Below the pieces are notes generated by a model. It did not search any database. It was not told the origin of the DNA and worked only from the letters and a program-made list of their open reading frames with translations. A program made the translations under genes and the position numbers. This document shows positions 1 to 8,889 of a DNA stretch of 64,000 nucleotides, in pieces. The DNA comes from Runella salmonicolor (GTDB lineage Bacteria > Bacteroidota > Bacteroidia > Cytophagales > Spirosomataceae): positions 1,363,364 through 1,427,363 of the forward strand of contig NZ_JAMZEL010000001.1 in NCBI RefSeq assembly GCF_024158025.1, given 5' to 3'. Each line of letters starts with the position of its first letter. The first letter of the stretch is position 1.

Positions 1-110
1 ACTATGAAAAATACGCTCAGGACAATGCCCCTCAGGCCGCCGCCCGCGACAGCCAGACCGAAAGTCAGTATGTGCTTGATAAGCCTGAGCAGAAAGAAGG
101 CGAGAAATAA
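1..110 (+). CDS. 3' end of an unidentified protein (partial)
   Basis: An open frame enters from the left edge and stops at TAA 108-110. The 35 visible residues are polar and charged (ending KPEQKEGEK), like a disordered C-terminal tail. No domain can be recognised from this fragment. The stop lies 20 bases before a strong terminator hairpin, which supports a real gene end. Confidence 0.5.
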   Translation, partial: YEKYAQDNAPQAAARDSQTESQYVLDKPEQKEGEK

Positions 111-130
111 TCCTTACTGATTACATTCCA

Positions 131-181
131 ACAGCAGGCAATCAATCGTTGTATCTTTGTACACAATTGATTGCCTGCTGT
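131..181 (+). terminator. intrinsic terminator hairpin
   Basis: A perfect 16-bp inverted repeat (131-146 with 166-181) has a 19-base loop and is followed by a T-rich tract. It closes the upstream partial gene. Its right arm overlaps the candidate promoter of the next gene. The loop contains a second TATCTTTG box. Confidence 0.7.
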
Positions 182-199
182 TATTTTTATGTATCTTTG
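171..199 (+). promoter_or_regulatory. Bacteroidota-type promoter for ybaB
   Basis: TTG at 171-173 and TATCTTTG at 192-199 match the Bacteroidota -33/-7 pattern (TTG, about 19 bases, TAnnTTTG). Transcription would start near 206 and give a leader of about 30 bases before the ybaB ATG at 236. Confidence 0.6.
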
Positions 200-235
200 C
201 GCCCTAAAAATTACACGTTTTAGCCCCCAAAAGTT

Positions 236-574
236 ATGTTTGGAGATATGATGGGAATGCTTGGAAAGGTCAAAGAATTCCAAGCCAAAATGAAAGAGGC
301 CCAAGAAGGTCTTGGGCAACTGACCGAGTCGGCCGAAACAGGCGCGGGTCTCGTAAAAGCAACGGTCAACGGGCGCAAACAAGTCGTAAGCCTTAGCATC
401 GACCCCGATTTGATGAAGCCAGAAGACCGCGAAATGTTGCAGGATTTGATTACTGCGGCCATTAATCGGGCTTTAGAAAATATCGAGGACCAAATCAAAG
501 TTCACATTCAGCAATCTACGGAAGGCGTTTTGCCCAATATCCCGGGATTGGATTTGAGTAAGTTTATGAAGTAA
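236..574 (+). CDS. ybaB: YbaB/EbfC family nucleoid-associated protein
   Basis: A 112-residue protein of the YbaB/EbfC family, which binds DNA as a homodimer and coats the nucleoid. The N-terminal helix is Met/Lys/Glu-rich (MFGDMMGMLGKVKEFQAKMK). It is followed by the conserved VNGRKQVVSLSIDPDLM beta segment, the PEDREMLQDLI helix and a Pro/Gly tail, and the length is typical. In many bacteria ybaB follows dnaX or recR. Here it precedes a glycosyltransferase whose ATG starts at the base after its stop, so the two are probably co-transcribed. It is driven by the promoter at 171-199. Confidence 0.93.
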   Translation: MFGDMMGMLGKVKEFQAKMKEAQEGLGQLTESAETGAGLVKATVNGRKQVVSLSIDPDLMKPEDREMLQDLITAAINRALENIEDQIKVHIQQSTEGVLPNIPGLDLSKFMK

Positions 575-1612
575 ATGCCAATCGACAAAGTAGCCCTCGT
601 CATTCTTAATTATAACGGGAGAAACTTCTTGGAGAAGTTTCTCCCGTCTGTTGTTAAATATACCGAATCCGCCGCGATTTATGTTGCCGACAGCGCCTCT
701 ACCGATGGTTCGGTGGATTGGGTTGAACAAAATTTTCCGACCGTAAAAACGGTTATTTTACCCAAAAACTACGGATATGCAGGCGGCTACAATCGCGCCC
801 TGAAAAACATCTCTGCTGAGTATTATATCCTTCTCAATTCTGATGTGGAAGTCACACCTCACTGGCTCACTCCCATCGTCAATCTGCTGGACCAAAATCC
901 TCAAATTGCGGCCTGCCAACCCAAACTGTTGGCCCACCATGACAAAACGCAATTTGAGTACGCAGGGGCCGCAGGAGGCTATATCGACTGGCTGGGGTAC
1001 ACGTACTGTCGCGGCCGTATATTTTACCACAACGAGACTGACACGGGTCAGTACGACACCACTGTCCCTATCTTCTGGGCGTCGGGTGCGGCTTTGGCGA
1101 TTCGGTCCAAGCTTTTCCACGAAATGGGCGGATTTGACGAAGATTTTTTTGCCCACATGGAAGAAATTGACCTTTGTTGGCGGCTGCATTCGGCAGGCTA
1201 TCACGTATATTGTTGTCCGCAATCGGTGGTTTATCACGTAGGTGGCGGCACCCTTCCTCCTACAAGCCCTTTCAAGACCTTCCTCAATTATCGCAACAGC
1301 TTGGCCATGCTTTATAAGAATTTGCCAGCCCATCGAACCTGGCTTATTCTCTTTTTGAGGCTTATTTTAGATGGGGTTTCGTCAATTCGTTATTTACCGC
1401 ATGGTCAATGGCGAGATATATGGGCCATTGTAAGAGCTCATTTTGCATTTTATAGGTGGATTTTGGGTGAACTTCCCCAAAAACGCCGTCGAATTCAGCA
1501 GAAAATCGCCCAAACAAAAGGCCATCAAACACTCCCAATCTCTTCTAAGAGCATCATTTGGGCGTATTTTGTCAAAGGGTGTAAAACCTTCGACTCATTT
1601 TCAAGGCTTTAA
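575..1612 (+). CDS. glycosyltransferase family 2 (rhamnosyltransferase-like)
   Basis: A 345-residue GT-A fold glycosyltransferase. The N-terminal VALVILNYNG strand and DSASTDGS nucleotide-sugar motif, the NYGYAGGYN segment and the metal-binding LLNSDVEV (DXD-like) are all visible. An acceptor-side segment FDEDFFAHMEEIDLCWRL (ED-type base) follows near residue 205. This arrangement matches WbbL/RfbN-like dTDP-rhamnosyl transferases acting on cell-surface glycans at the cytoplasmic face of the membrane. The sugar donor is inferred by family only. The start directly abuts the ybaB stop, which suggests translational coupling. The C-terminus is basic. Confidence 0.88.
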   Translation: MPIDKVALVILNYNGRNFLEKFLPSVVKYTESAAIYVADSASTDGSVDWVEQNFPTVKTVILPKNYGYAGGYNRALKNISAEYYILLNSDVEVTPHWLTPIVNLLDQNPQIAACQPKLLAHHDKTQFEYAGAAGGYIDWLGYTYCRGRIFYHNETDTGQYDTTVPIFWASGAALAIRSKLFHEMGGFDEDFFAHMEEIDLCWRLHSAGYHVYCCPQSVVYHVGGGTLPPTSPFKTFLNYRNSLAMLYKNLPAHRTWLILFLRLILDGVSSIRYLPHGQWRDIWAIVRAHFAFYRWILGELPQKRRRIQQKIAQTKGHQTLPISSKSIIWAYFVKGCKTFDSFSRL

Positions 1613-1661
1613 TCAAAAAAATACTTGCTTTGTATTCTGTCAAAAAGCCGATAAAATCCTT

Positions 1662-1669
1662 TAATTTTG
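1662..1669 (+). promoter_or_regulatory. -7 box of mreB promoter
   Basis: TAATTTTG matches the Bacteroidota -7 consensus TAnnTTTG and lies 41 bases before the mreB ATG. No well-spaced TTG was found for the -33 region, so the call rests on the -7 box and its position. Confidence 0.4.
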
Positions 1670-1709
1670 CGGCTCATTAAATTTTAGTCAATCTGCGAAA
1701 GCAAACAAC

Positions 1710-2735
1710 ATGGCATTATTTGATTTTTTAACGAGCGAGATTGCAATAGATTTAGGAACAGCGAACACGCTGATTATTCACAAAGACAAAATCGTTGTGG
1801 ATGAGCCATCTATCATTGCTTTGGACAAGAATAACGGGAAGGTGTTGGCGATTGGTCACAAAGCAATGCAAATGCACGAAAAGACCAATGAAAATATAAA
1901 AACCATACGCCCGTTAAAAGACGGTGTTATTGCCGACTTTACCGCTGCGGAATTAATGATTCGTGGGATGATCAAAATGATTACGCCCAACAATCGCTTC
2001 TTCACGCCTTCACACCGAATGGTTATTTGTATTCCATCGGGTATTACAGAAGTAGAAAAACGAGCTGTAAAAGACTCGGCAGAACACGCAGGCGCGAAGG
2101 AAGTTTATATGGTGCACGAACCCATTGCGGCGTCAATTGGTATCGGTATCGATATTACACAGCCCAACGGTACCATGATTGTGGATATTGGCGGTGGAAC
2201 AACCGAAATTGCCGTTATTGCCCTTTCAGGTATTGTTTGTGAGCAATCCATTCGCATTGCTGGCGATGTTTTTACCAAAGACATTGTTGATTATATGCGC
2301 CGTGAGCACAACCTGCTGATTGGTGAGCGTTCGGCGGAGCAAATCAAAATTGAAGTAGGCTCGGCCTTACCCGAACTAGACAATCCTCCAGCAGATTTTG
2401 AAATTCGGGGCCGCGATTTGATGACTGGTATTCCGAAAGAAATCAAAGTTACGTACAGCGAAATTGCGTATGCGTTGGATAAATCGATTTCCAAAATCGA
2501 AGAAGCTGTGATGAAAGCCCTTGAAATTTCCCCTCCAGAACTTTCGGCCGATATTTACACCAATGGTATTCACTTGACTGGCGGCGGTGCGCTTTTGCAC
2601 GGTCTCGACAAACGATTGGCCACTAAAACAAAGCTGCCAATCCACGTCGCCGACGACCCCCTCAAGGCCGTTGTGAAGGGTACGGGTGAAATCCTGAAAA
2701 ACCTAGAATTGTATAAGTCGGTATTAATTCAATAG
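1710..2735 (+). CDS. mreB: rod shape-determining protein MreB
   Basis: A 341-residue actin-like ATPase of the elongasome. It polymerises under the inner membrane and directs lateral peptidoglycan synthesis. The phosphate-1 motif AIDLGTANT is near residue 13 and the phosphate-2 motif IVDIGGGTTEIAV near residue 157, with the HLTGGGALLHGLD adenosine loop near residue 288. Length is standard. It heads an mreB-mreC-mreD cluster in the conserved order, with a GC-rich spacer of about 105 bases before mreC. A -7 box lies at 1662-1669. Confidence 0.98.
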   Translation: MALFDFLTSEIAIDLGTANTLIIHKDKIVVDEPSIIALDKNNGKVLAIGHKAMQMHEKTNENIKTIRPLKDGVIADFTAAELMIRGMIKMITPNNRFFTPSHRMVICIPSGITEVEKRAVKDSAEHAGAKEVYMVHEPIAASIGIGIDITQPNGTMIVDIGGGTTEIAVIALSGIVCEQSIRIAGDVFTKDIVDYMRREHNLLIGERSAEQIKIEVGSALPELDNPPADFEIRGRDLMTGIPKEIKVTYSEIAYALDKSISKIEEAVMKALEISPPELSADIYTNGIHLTGGGALLHGLDKRLATKTKLPIHVADDPLKAVVKGTGEILKNLELYKSVLIQ

Positions 2736-2751
2736 TAGCGAGCAGCGAGGC

Positions 2752-2793
2752 GCGGCCGCCGCTGCGGTGAGAAGCGGCCGCCGCCGCGGTGAG
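2752..2793. repeat. GC-rich 20-bp direct repeat pair between mreB and mreC
   Basis: Two 20-base units (2752-2771 and 2774-2793) differ at one position and are rich in GCGGCCGCC and GCGGTGAG. They stand out sharply from the surrounding sequence. An 8-bp inverted pair (2767-2774 with 2804-2811) could fold the spacer. The same GC-rich core recurs in inverse orientation inside the IS3 transposase at 19017-19034. Confidence 0.6.
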
Positions 2794-2840
2794 TTTTAGT
2801 TCCCTTCTCACTCCTCGCTCCCGTTGTCACTCCTACCTCA

Positions 2841-3689
2841 ATGCTTCAACTCTTTGAGTTTATTGCCCGTAATCGAAACTTTATCCTCTTTGTTTTGCTT
2901 GAGGTGTTTAGTTTTTGGTTGCTCGTCAATAACAATAACTATTGGAGTGTAGAATACTTCAACACCGCTAACTCACTAAATGCAAGGGCGTTAGAGGCTT
3001 CAAATACCTTACGAGAATACACCAACCTCCGGCAAGTAAACGAGGCATTGGCCGAGGAAAACCGACGTTTAAATGAACGCGTAACGGCAATGCAACAGCT
3101 ACATCCCAGCAATGCTCCCGTGGGCTATAAAGCCGATTCAGCCTTTGCTTCCCGATATAAGTTTGTGACGATTGCCAAAGTAATCGACAACAGCACCCAC
3201 CGCGCCGACAATTACCTGACCATCGACAAAGGTTACGCCGACGGTGTTAAAGTAGGTATGGGGGTGATTTCATCGACGGGTGTTGTAGGAAAAGTAAAAT
3301 CTTGTAACGAACATTTTTCGGTCATTACGTCCATTTTGCATTCGCAATACATGATTTCAACAAAACTCCTGAGAAGTGGTGAAAATGGAAACGCTGAATG
3401 GGAAAACAATAGTAACCCTTCCATCATCCAGTTAAAGGATATTTCACGCTACAAACCCATCAGCAAAGGAGATACCGCCGTCACATCTGACTATAACGCC
3501 GTGTTTCCGCCCGGCGTGCCCGTAGGATATGTAAAAAGCTTTAAAGTGGCTCCCGACCAGGCATTTTTTGAGATTGACTTGCAACTAGCGACCGACTTCT
3601 CCAAAGTCTCCTATGTATATTTGGTAGATAACAAGCTTTCGGATCAACAACAATCCCTTCAGGAAAGCCTTATTAATAAACGTAAATGA
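2841..3689 (+). CDS. mreC: rod shape-determining protein MreC
   Basis: A 282-residue bitopic membrane protein that links cytoplasmic MreB to the periplasmic cell-wall machinery. One transmembrane helix lies near residues 12-30 (FILFVLLEVFSFWLLV). A coiled coil follows (residues about 45-85). The MreC beta-barrel core is recognisable from VIDNSTHRADNYLTIDKG and VGMGVISSTGVVGKV. It lies downstream of mreB, and its stop overlaps the mreD start by four bases (ATGA), indicating an operon. Confidence 0.95.
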   Translation: MLQLFEFIARNRNFILFVLLEVFSFWLLVNNNNYWSVEYFNTANSLNARALEASNTLREYTNLRQVNEALAEENRRLNERVTAMQQLHPSNAPVGYKADSAFASRYKFVTIAKVIDNSTHRADNYLTIDKGYADGVKVGMGVISSTGVVGKVKSCNEHFSVITSILHSQYMISTKLLRSGENGNAEWENNSNPSIIQLKDISRYKPISKGDTAVTSDYNAVFPPGVPVGYVKSFKVAPDQAFFEIDLQLATDFSKVSYVYLVDNKLSDQQQSLQESLINKRK

Positions 3690-4189
3690 ATCCAAACGAA
3701 ATAGCCCGCAGTGCCTTAAGATGGTTAGTGTACGTGCTGCTGCATATATTTGTAGCCCGTCACTTGGTATTGTTTGACTATGCATTTTGTTTTATTTACA
3801 TAGGCGCCATCCTGTTTTTACCGCAAGAAATTAACCTAACGGGCCTGCTACTCATCGGTTTTGCAACGGGTGTAGCTGTTGATTCGTTTGATAATACCCT
3901 CGGCCTCCATGCGGCCACTGCCGTTTTTGTGGCCTATCTACGCCCGATTATCATTCGCTATCAGTTTGCTCAAAAACTCTCAGAAGGGCGCTTAGAGCTT
4001 TCATTGAAGGGGCTTGGCCTCCCTGCCTTTTTGTCTTATACCCTCATACTGGTTTCGGTTCATCATCTACTTTTGTTCTTTGTCGAAGCGGGTAGCCTCA
4101 GCTTACTGCCTTACACCCTCTTAAAGATAGTTTGCAGTATTTTGTTTACTACCCTGACCATTTTGCTCACGCAACTTTTTTCCCGTTAG
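3686..4189 (+). CDS. mreD: rod shape-determining protein MreD
   Basis: A 167-residue hydrophobic protein with about five membrane helices, the typical size and topology of MreD. MreD is an inner-membrane partner of MreC in the elongasome. Sequence similarity in this family is weak, so the call rests on hydropathy, the IGFATGVAVDSF segment (MreD-like glycine/aspartate loop) and position directly after mreC with a four-base overlap. A 220-base AT-rich spacer without an obvious gene separates it from the sigma factor. Confidence 0.88.
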   Translation: MNPNEIARSALRWLVYVLLHIFVARHLVLFDYAFCFIYIGAILFLPQEINLTGLLLIGFATGVAVDSFDNTLGLHAATAVFVAYLRPIIIRYQFAQKLSEGRLELSLKGLGLPAFLSYTLILVSVHHLLLFFVEAGSLSLLPYTLLKIVCSILFTTLTILLTQLFSR

Positions 4190-4409
4190 GTGAAAAAACA
4201 TCCTCACTTCTGACATTTTGTCTAAAAATCGAATTATTTATTTTCGTTGGAATAATTTTTGTCGTATATTATATCAGCTAATTATGGGCAAGTTGTTCTA
4301 CAGCTAATCCTAAAAAAATAACCTTTCATGAGGGGTTTTTGTTGATTGGTGAAAGAAGAGTTGCGCGGAAGGTGGGTCGTTTGCTAAAATTCGTAAATTT
4401 ACGGCAGCC

Positions 4410-5039
4410 ATGTCAGTCATTATGTCAGAAGAAATCGAAGAAATACCCCTAGCCTCCTCAGAAACGTCTTACAACGACGCTGAGAAGAACGATATATTCA
4501 ATCGTGAGTTTATGCCCCACATAAACTCCATGTATAACTTTGCCTTTAGGCTAACAATGGACGAAGATGACGCCAACGACCTCGTCCAAGATACCTATTT
4601 AAAAGCTTTCCGTTTTATTTCTTCCTTTGAGCGGGGAACTAATGCAAAAGCGTGGTTGTTCAGAATCCTGAAAAACAGTTTTATTAATGATTATCGTAAG
4701 CGGAGCAAAGAGCCGTCGAAGGTAGATTACCAAGAAGTAGAAACAACCTACAACTCGGAAGAAGCTGCCGAAGTCGACCACACTACCGACTTACGCGTCG
4801 AAACTGTTCAAGACATGATTGGCGATGAAGTAGCCACTGCGCTCAACTCATTGCCCGTCGATTTTCGTACCGTCATTATCCTTTGCGACATTGAAGGATT
4901 TACGTACGAAGAAATGGCTAAGATTCTGGATATTCCGATCGGTACTGTTCGTTCTCGTTTGCACCGCGCACGGAATCTCCTTAAAGACAAACTCAAAGTG
5001 TACGCTTCCTCCATGGGGTACGACACCGACGAGGATTGA
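4410..5039 (+). CDS. ECF-type RNA polymerase sigma factor (SigH/RpoE-like)
   Basis: A 209-residue group 4 sigma factor. Region 2 spans about residues 32-95, including the DDANDLVQDTYLKAFRF promoter-melting helix and TNAKAWLFRILKNSFIN. Region 4 spans about 145-198 with EEMAKILDIPIGTVRSRLHR as the -35 recognition helix-turn-helix. The acidic linker between them is longer than average. The start could be M1 or M5 (MSEEIEEI). The next gene encodes a Cys/His-rich small protein, as in SigR-RsrA type modules, so the pair probably controls a redox or envelope stress regulon (inference). Confidence 0.93.
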   Translation: MSVIMSEEIEEIPLASSETSYNDAEKNDIFNREFMPHINSMYNFAFRLTMDEDDANDLVQDTYLKAFRFISSFERGTNAKAWLFRILKNSFINDYRKRSKEPSKVDYQEVETTYNSEEAAEVDHTTDLRVETVQDMIGDEVATALNSLPVDFRTVIILCDIEGFTYEEMAKILDIPIGTVRSRLHRARNLLKDKLKVYASSMGYDTDED

Positions 5040-5165
5040 TTTAAGGATGGCATTGAGTAATATCCAATTTTTTCAAGCTATGTCTTTGAACTTTTTTTGA
5101 TGAAAATTCATTCTAAGTAAAGACAACTTAATAGTAAGATTCAAAGAAAAAATTGAACCTTTGCA

Positions 5166-5468
5166 ATGTTATTGGATATGCATTCGTCAGCCTCCGCCAG
5201 TGAGAACAATGAAACGAGGAAGCCTCAAAAACAGTACTGCGAACACCACGCAGAGTGTCTGAAAAAAATTCAGGCTGTTTTGGATGGAGAAGCTTCAGAA
5301 GCCGAGAAGGAACACTTCAGGGTAAACATGGATGATTGCCTTCACTGCATCAAAATGTACCACCTCGAAAAGTGTGTCAAAGAATCCCTTCAGGCGAAGG
5401 TCGACAAACGACTCTGCCCCGATAATCTCGTACAGGCAATCAAAGCAAAATTAAACATCACCGCCTAA
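5166..5468 (+). CDS. putative zinc-type anti-sigma factor
   Basis: A 100-residue protein with cysteines at 25, 31, 58, 61, 70 and 84 and a DDCLHC pair like the CxxC of ZAS-type anti-sigma factors (RsrA-like). The canonical motif is H-x3-C-x2-C. Here the residue four before C58 is Asn54, and the nearest His is H50, so zinc ligation may differ. It lacks a membrane helix and would be a cytoplasmic, redox-sensing inhibitor of the sigma factor encoded 126 bases upstream. Four bases separate it from gmk. Assignment rests on context and cysteine pattern. Confidence 0.68.
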   Translation: MLLDMHSSASASENNETRKPQKQYCEHHAECLKKIQAVLDGEASEAEKEHFRVNMDDCLHCIKMYHLEKCVKESLQAKVDKRLCPDNLVQAIKAKLNITA

Positions 5469-5471
5469 GTT

Positions 5472-6038
5472 TTGGAAGGAAAGCTCATCATCTTCTCTGC
5501 TCCGTCTGGTTCTGGTAAAACGACCATCGTACGACACTTACTCTCCAAGTACAACAATCTGGGTTTTTCGATTTCGGCCTGCACCCGCGACCGCCGCGGC
5601 AGGAATGAAGTACACGGAAAAGATTATTACTTTCTTACACCCGACGATTTCAAACAACGCATTGATAACAATGAGTTTGTGGAATGGGAAGAAGTGTATC
5701 CAGGCGGGTATTACGGAACCTTAAAATCAGAAATTGAGCGTTTGTGGGCCGCAGGAAAACACGTCATTTTTGACGTAGATGTAAAAGGAGGCCTCAAACT
5801 CAAAGAATACTTTGGAGAACGTGCCCTTGCCATTTTTGTAAAAGCTCCCAGCGAAGACGCAATCAAACAACGCCTCATGATGCGCGGCACCGAAACCGAA
5901 GACAGTCTTTCTAAGCGGCTCTTTAAAGTAAAATTTGAAATGTCATTTCAAGACCGTTTTGACGTAATTTTGGTCAACGATAACCTTGAAGCCGCTCTAG
6001 CGAAAGCGGAAGAGCTGGTAGAAAACTTTCTAGGATAA
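5472..6038 (+). CDS. gmk: guanylate kinase
   Basis: A 188-residue enzyme that phosphorylates GMP to GDP with ATP. The P-loop APSGSGKTT is at residues 10-18. The GMP-binding region includes STRxxRxxE-like SACTRDRRGRNEVHGKDYYF, and EWEEVYPGGYYGT and DVDVKGGLKLK follow. The start codon is TTG at 5472, three bases after the anti-sigma stop. No in-frame ATG precedes the P-loop, so TTG initiation is compelling. A very strong terminator follows. Confidence 0.97.
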   Translation: MEGKLIIFSAPSGSGKTTIVRHLLSKYNNLGFSISACTRDRRGRNEVHGKDYYFLTPDDFKQRIDNNEFVEWEEVYPGGYYGTLKSEIERLWAAGKHVIFDVDVKGGLKLKEYFGERALAIFVKAPSEDAIKQRLMMRGTETEDSLSKRLFKVKFEMSFQDRFDVILVNDNLEAALAKAEELVENFLG

Positions 6039-6055
6039 AATATAACAACAATTAT

Positions 6056-6096
6056 AACAGGAAAAGCCGGATAAATAATATCCGGCTTTTCCTGTT
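6056..6096. terminator. bidirectional intrinsic terminator
   Basis: A perfect 18-bp inverted repeat (6056-6073 with 6079-6096) has a five-base loop. The arms carry A-runs and T-runs so it can work on both strands. It separates gmk from the convergent reductase gene. Confidence 0.85.
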
Positions 6097-6137
6097 ACTG
6101 ACTAATAGGGGTGTTGTTGCAAACAAATAAACTTAAC

Positions 6138-7142
6138 TTATATTCTTTCAATCAATTCTTTTACCTGACGGATTTTACGTCCCGCAATGTGGTCAATAAT
6201 GGCCGCTGCGTGTTCTCTACCATTCTCAATGAATACTTTTTCGGTATGGATTCCCGCCACCACCGTACCGCACAAATAAAGACCGGCCACATTGGTTTCA
6301 AACGTTTCGGGGTCATAAACGGGCACCATGCTCGGCTGGGTTAGTTCTATACCACAACGTTGTAACAAAGCTCCATCTGGGACATAACCAATCAACATCA
6401 AAACAAAATCAGCATCAATCCATTCGGATTCTCCCGTCTCAACATTTTCGATTTGAACGCGCTTGGGTTCAATAGCCGTGGTGAGGCTATTAAACCGCGT
6501 TTTGATTTTACCTTCCCGTACACGATTTTTTACATCTGGAACAAGCCAATATTTGACCGTTGGGCGAAAATCCTCTCCCCGATGAACAATTGTGACGTCG
6601 ACATCATGACGGTACAATTCTAGGGCCGCCTCCACTGCCGAATTGGCCGCACCTACAATAACAACTTTGGAGAACGAATATAAGAAAGGTTCGTCATAAT
6701 AAGGAGTAACGTGCGGCAAATTTTCCCCAGGAATTCCCAAATGACGCGGAAAATCAAAATAGCCAGTCGCAATAATTACTTTACGGGCATGATAGGCTTC
6801 ACCCTTGGCAGTTTGCACTTCAAACAAATCATCTTGTTTTACTACTTGTGTAACTTCCGTAAAAAGTTTAAAATTGAGGTGATAATACCCCGCAACCTTA
6901 CGGTAATATTGTAAAGCTTCACTGCGGTTGGCTTTTAATTCAGAAATGGGAAAGGGAATCCCTCCGATTTCAATATTTTCGGCGGTCGAGAAAAAGCGCA
7001 TCCGTTTGGGGTAGCGCCTGATAGACTCCGTAATGCTACCTTTTTCTAAAATGAGGTGGCTCAATCCTGCTTTTGCGGCCTCAATTCCTACGGCCAATCC
7101 GCACGGTCCTGCGCCTATAATCAATACGTCGTATACTTGCAT
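6138..7142 (-). CDS. ypdA: YpdA-family putative bacillithiol disulfide reductase
   Basis: A 334-residue FAD/NADPH-dependent oxidoreductase. The N-terminal FAD fold shows IIGAGPCGLAVGIEA with the Cys typical of YpdA (GAGPCG). The second dinucleotide motif VIVGAANSAVEAAL is near residue 165, and a C-terminal LYLCGTVVAGIHTEKVFIENG segment follows. YpdA (Bdr) reduces bacillithiol disulfide, in keeping with bshC at 51.5-53.1 kb in this window. It lacks the CxxC active site of thioredoxin reductases. It is transcribed away from the divergent S10 peptidase gene. Confidence 0.9.
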   Translation of the reverse strand: MQVYDVLIIGAGPCGLAVGIEAAKAGLSHLILEKGSITESIRRYPKRMRFFSTAENIEIGGIPFPISELKANRSEALQYYRKVAGYYHLNFKLFTEVTQVVKQDDLFEVQTAKGEAYHARKVIIATGYFDFPRHLGIPGENLPHVTPYYDEPFLYSFSKVVIVGAANSAVEAALELYRHDVDVTIVHRGEDFRPTVKYWLVPDVKNRVREGKIKTRFNSLTTAIEPKRVQIENVETGESEWIDADFVLMLIGYVPDGALLQRCGIELTQPSMVPVYDPETFETNVAGLYLCGTVVAGIHTEKVFIENGREHAAAIIDHIAGRKIRQVKELIERI

Positions 7143-7260
7143 AAAAGAAGAAAATGATAAATGTTCGTATTATTGCATCACTAATGCGCTAAGTCCAAAC
7201 CGTTCCATTTTATAACACCTTATTTCCACTGAAAAATTCACTTCAAAACTAAATTCCTGT

Positions 7261-8811
7261 ATGAAAAACCCGTTACTCCTGGCCATTGTTTTCTCTGGCA
7301 GCTGTATTCTTACTAACGCCCAACAACGCCCTTCGGCCCCGGCTCCCACCAATACTACAGCCACAGCCCCTGCCAAAGAAGAAAAATCATCTAATAACCT
7401 TACGTTCAACCCCGATTCTTTCGTGGCCACCGACCACGAGACGACCATCAAGGGCCAAAAAATTCCTTACCGAGCCACCACTGGCACCATGCCCGTGTGG
7501 GACGAAGACGGCAAAGCCATTGCGGGTTTGTTTTATACCTTCTACGAAAGGTCTGACGTCAAAGACCGCACCACGCGTCCTTTGGTCATTTCGTTCAATG
7601 GCGGCCCCGGTTCAGCGGCCGTTTGGATGCACATTGCGTACACTGGCCCGAGATTGCTTAATATCGACGATGAAGGCTACCCCGTCCAACCTTACGGCAT
7701 CAAAGAAAACCCTTATTCTATTCTGGATGTGGCAGATATTGTATTCGTAAACCCGGTCAACACTGGTTATTCACGGCCTACGAGCAAAGACGTTCCCGGC
7801 TCAAAATTCTTTGGCGTTCGTGCCGACATTAAGTATCTCGCCGAATGGATTGGGACTTTCGTAACCCGCAACAACCGCTGGGCATCGCCCAAATACCTCA
7901 TCGGCGAAAGCTACGGCACCACGCGCGTATCTGGGTTGGCACTCGAACTCCAAAGCTCGCAATGGATGTACCTCAACGGGGTGATTCTGGTCTCTCCTAC
8001 CACGCTCGGCATCGAACGCGGCGAGGTGTCAGAATCCGCACTGCGGCTGCCGTATTATGCCGCTACCGCTTGGTACCACAAAGCATTGAGTCCTGATTTG
8101 CAGCAAAAAGATTTGACCGACATGCTGCCCGAAGTGGAAAACTTCACCATCAATGAGTTGCTTCCAGCCATTAGCAAAGGTGGATTTTTGGAAGATGCCA
8201 AACGAAAAGAGATTGCCGCCAAAATGGCGCGGTATTCGGGCATTTCCGAAAAAGTGATTTTACAGAGTAATTTTGACGTACCCACGAGTTATTTCTGGAA
8301 AGAACTATTGCGCGACAAAGGATTTACCGTTGGCCGGTTGGACTCACGTTATAAAGGAATCGACCGGCAAGATGTGGGCGATAGACCAGATTTTAATTCG
8401 GAGCTGACGTCGTGGCTACATTCCTTCACGCCCGCTATCAACATCTATTTACGCAATGAGTTGAATTACAAAACGGACTTGAAATACTACATGTTTGGCC
8501 CCGTGAATCCGTGGGACCGCAGCGGCGACCAATCGGCCGAAAACCTGCGTCAGGCTATGGCTCAAAATCCATACCTGCACGTGATGGTACAATCGGGCTA
8601 TTATGACGGGGCTTGCGATTACTTCAACGCCAAGTATAATATGTGGCAAATGGACCCAAGCGGCAAACTTAAAGACCGCATGAGCTGGAAAGGCTACCGC
8701 AGCGGCCACATGATGTACCTCCGCAAGGAAGACCTTCAAACGGGCAACGAAGACATTCGTCAGTTTATCAAACAATCTTTGCCTAAACCGGGGCAACCCG
8801 CTAAGTATTAG
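7261..8811 (+). CDS. secreted S10 family serine carboxypeptidase
   Basis: A 516-residue exported peptidase with a signal peptide (residues 1-20, ending TNAQQ) and a low-complexity Pro/Ala/Thr linker. The S10 core follows: FNGGPGSAAVW oxyanion region near 113-122, nucleophile Ser217 in GESYGT, an acidic member near GYYDGACD, and catalytic His483 in SGHMMY. The predicted role is removal of C-terminal residues from peptides in the periplasm or outside the cell, probably for nutrition. Monocistronic, with hairpins downstream. Confidence 0.93.
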   Translation: MKNPLLLAIVFSGSCILTNAQQRPSAPAPTNTTATAPAKEEKSSNNLTFNPDSFVATDHETTIKGQKIPYRATTGTMPVWDEDGKAIAGLFYTFYERSDVKDRTTRPLVISFNGGPGSAAVWMHIAYTGPRLLNIDDEGYPVQPYGIKENPYSILDVADIVFVNPVNTGYSRPTSKDVPGSKFFGVRADIKYLAEWIGTFVTRNNRWASPKYLIGESYGTTRVSGLALELQSSQWMYLNGVILVSPTTLGIERGEVSESALRLPYYAATAWYHKALSPDLQQKDLTDMLPEVENFTINELLPAISKGGFLEDAKRKEIAAKMARYSGISEKVILQSNFDVPTSYFWKELLRDKGFTVGRLDSRYKGIDRQDVGDRPDFNSELTSWLHSFTPAINIYLRNELNYKTDLKYYMFGPVNPWDRSGDQSAENLRQAMAQNPYLHVMVQSGYYDGACDYFNAKYNMWQMDPSGKLKDRMSWKGYRSGHMMYLRKEDLQTGNEDIRQFIKQSLPKPGQPAKY

Positions 8812-8823
8812 TAAATATTTGTA

Positions 8824-8846
8824 GGGGCAGGCTTCACGTCTGCCCC
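8824..8846. repeat. small GGGGCAG/CTGCCCC hairpin
   Basis: A seven-base inverted repeat (8824-8830 with 8840-8846) encloses GCTTCACGT just after the peptidase stop. It has the look of a REP-like extragenic palindrome; only one copy was seen in this window. Confidence 0.4.
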
Positions 8847-8856
8847 CCACGATGTC

Positions 8857-8889
8857 ACAAAAGAGGCGTGAAACACACGCCTCTTTTGT
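8857..8889 (+). terminator. intrinsic terminator after the S10 peptidase
   Basis: A perfect 14-bp stem (8857-8870 with 8876-8889) has a five-base loop. The right arm ends in CTCTTTTGT and is followed by TTT. Confidence 0.8.

Noticed and set aside
758..1333. 191-codon minus-strand ORF inside the first glycosyltransferase
   Set aside because: Antisense shadow of a clear GT2 gene; composition is not protein-like and no domain is present.
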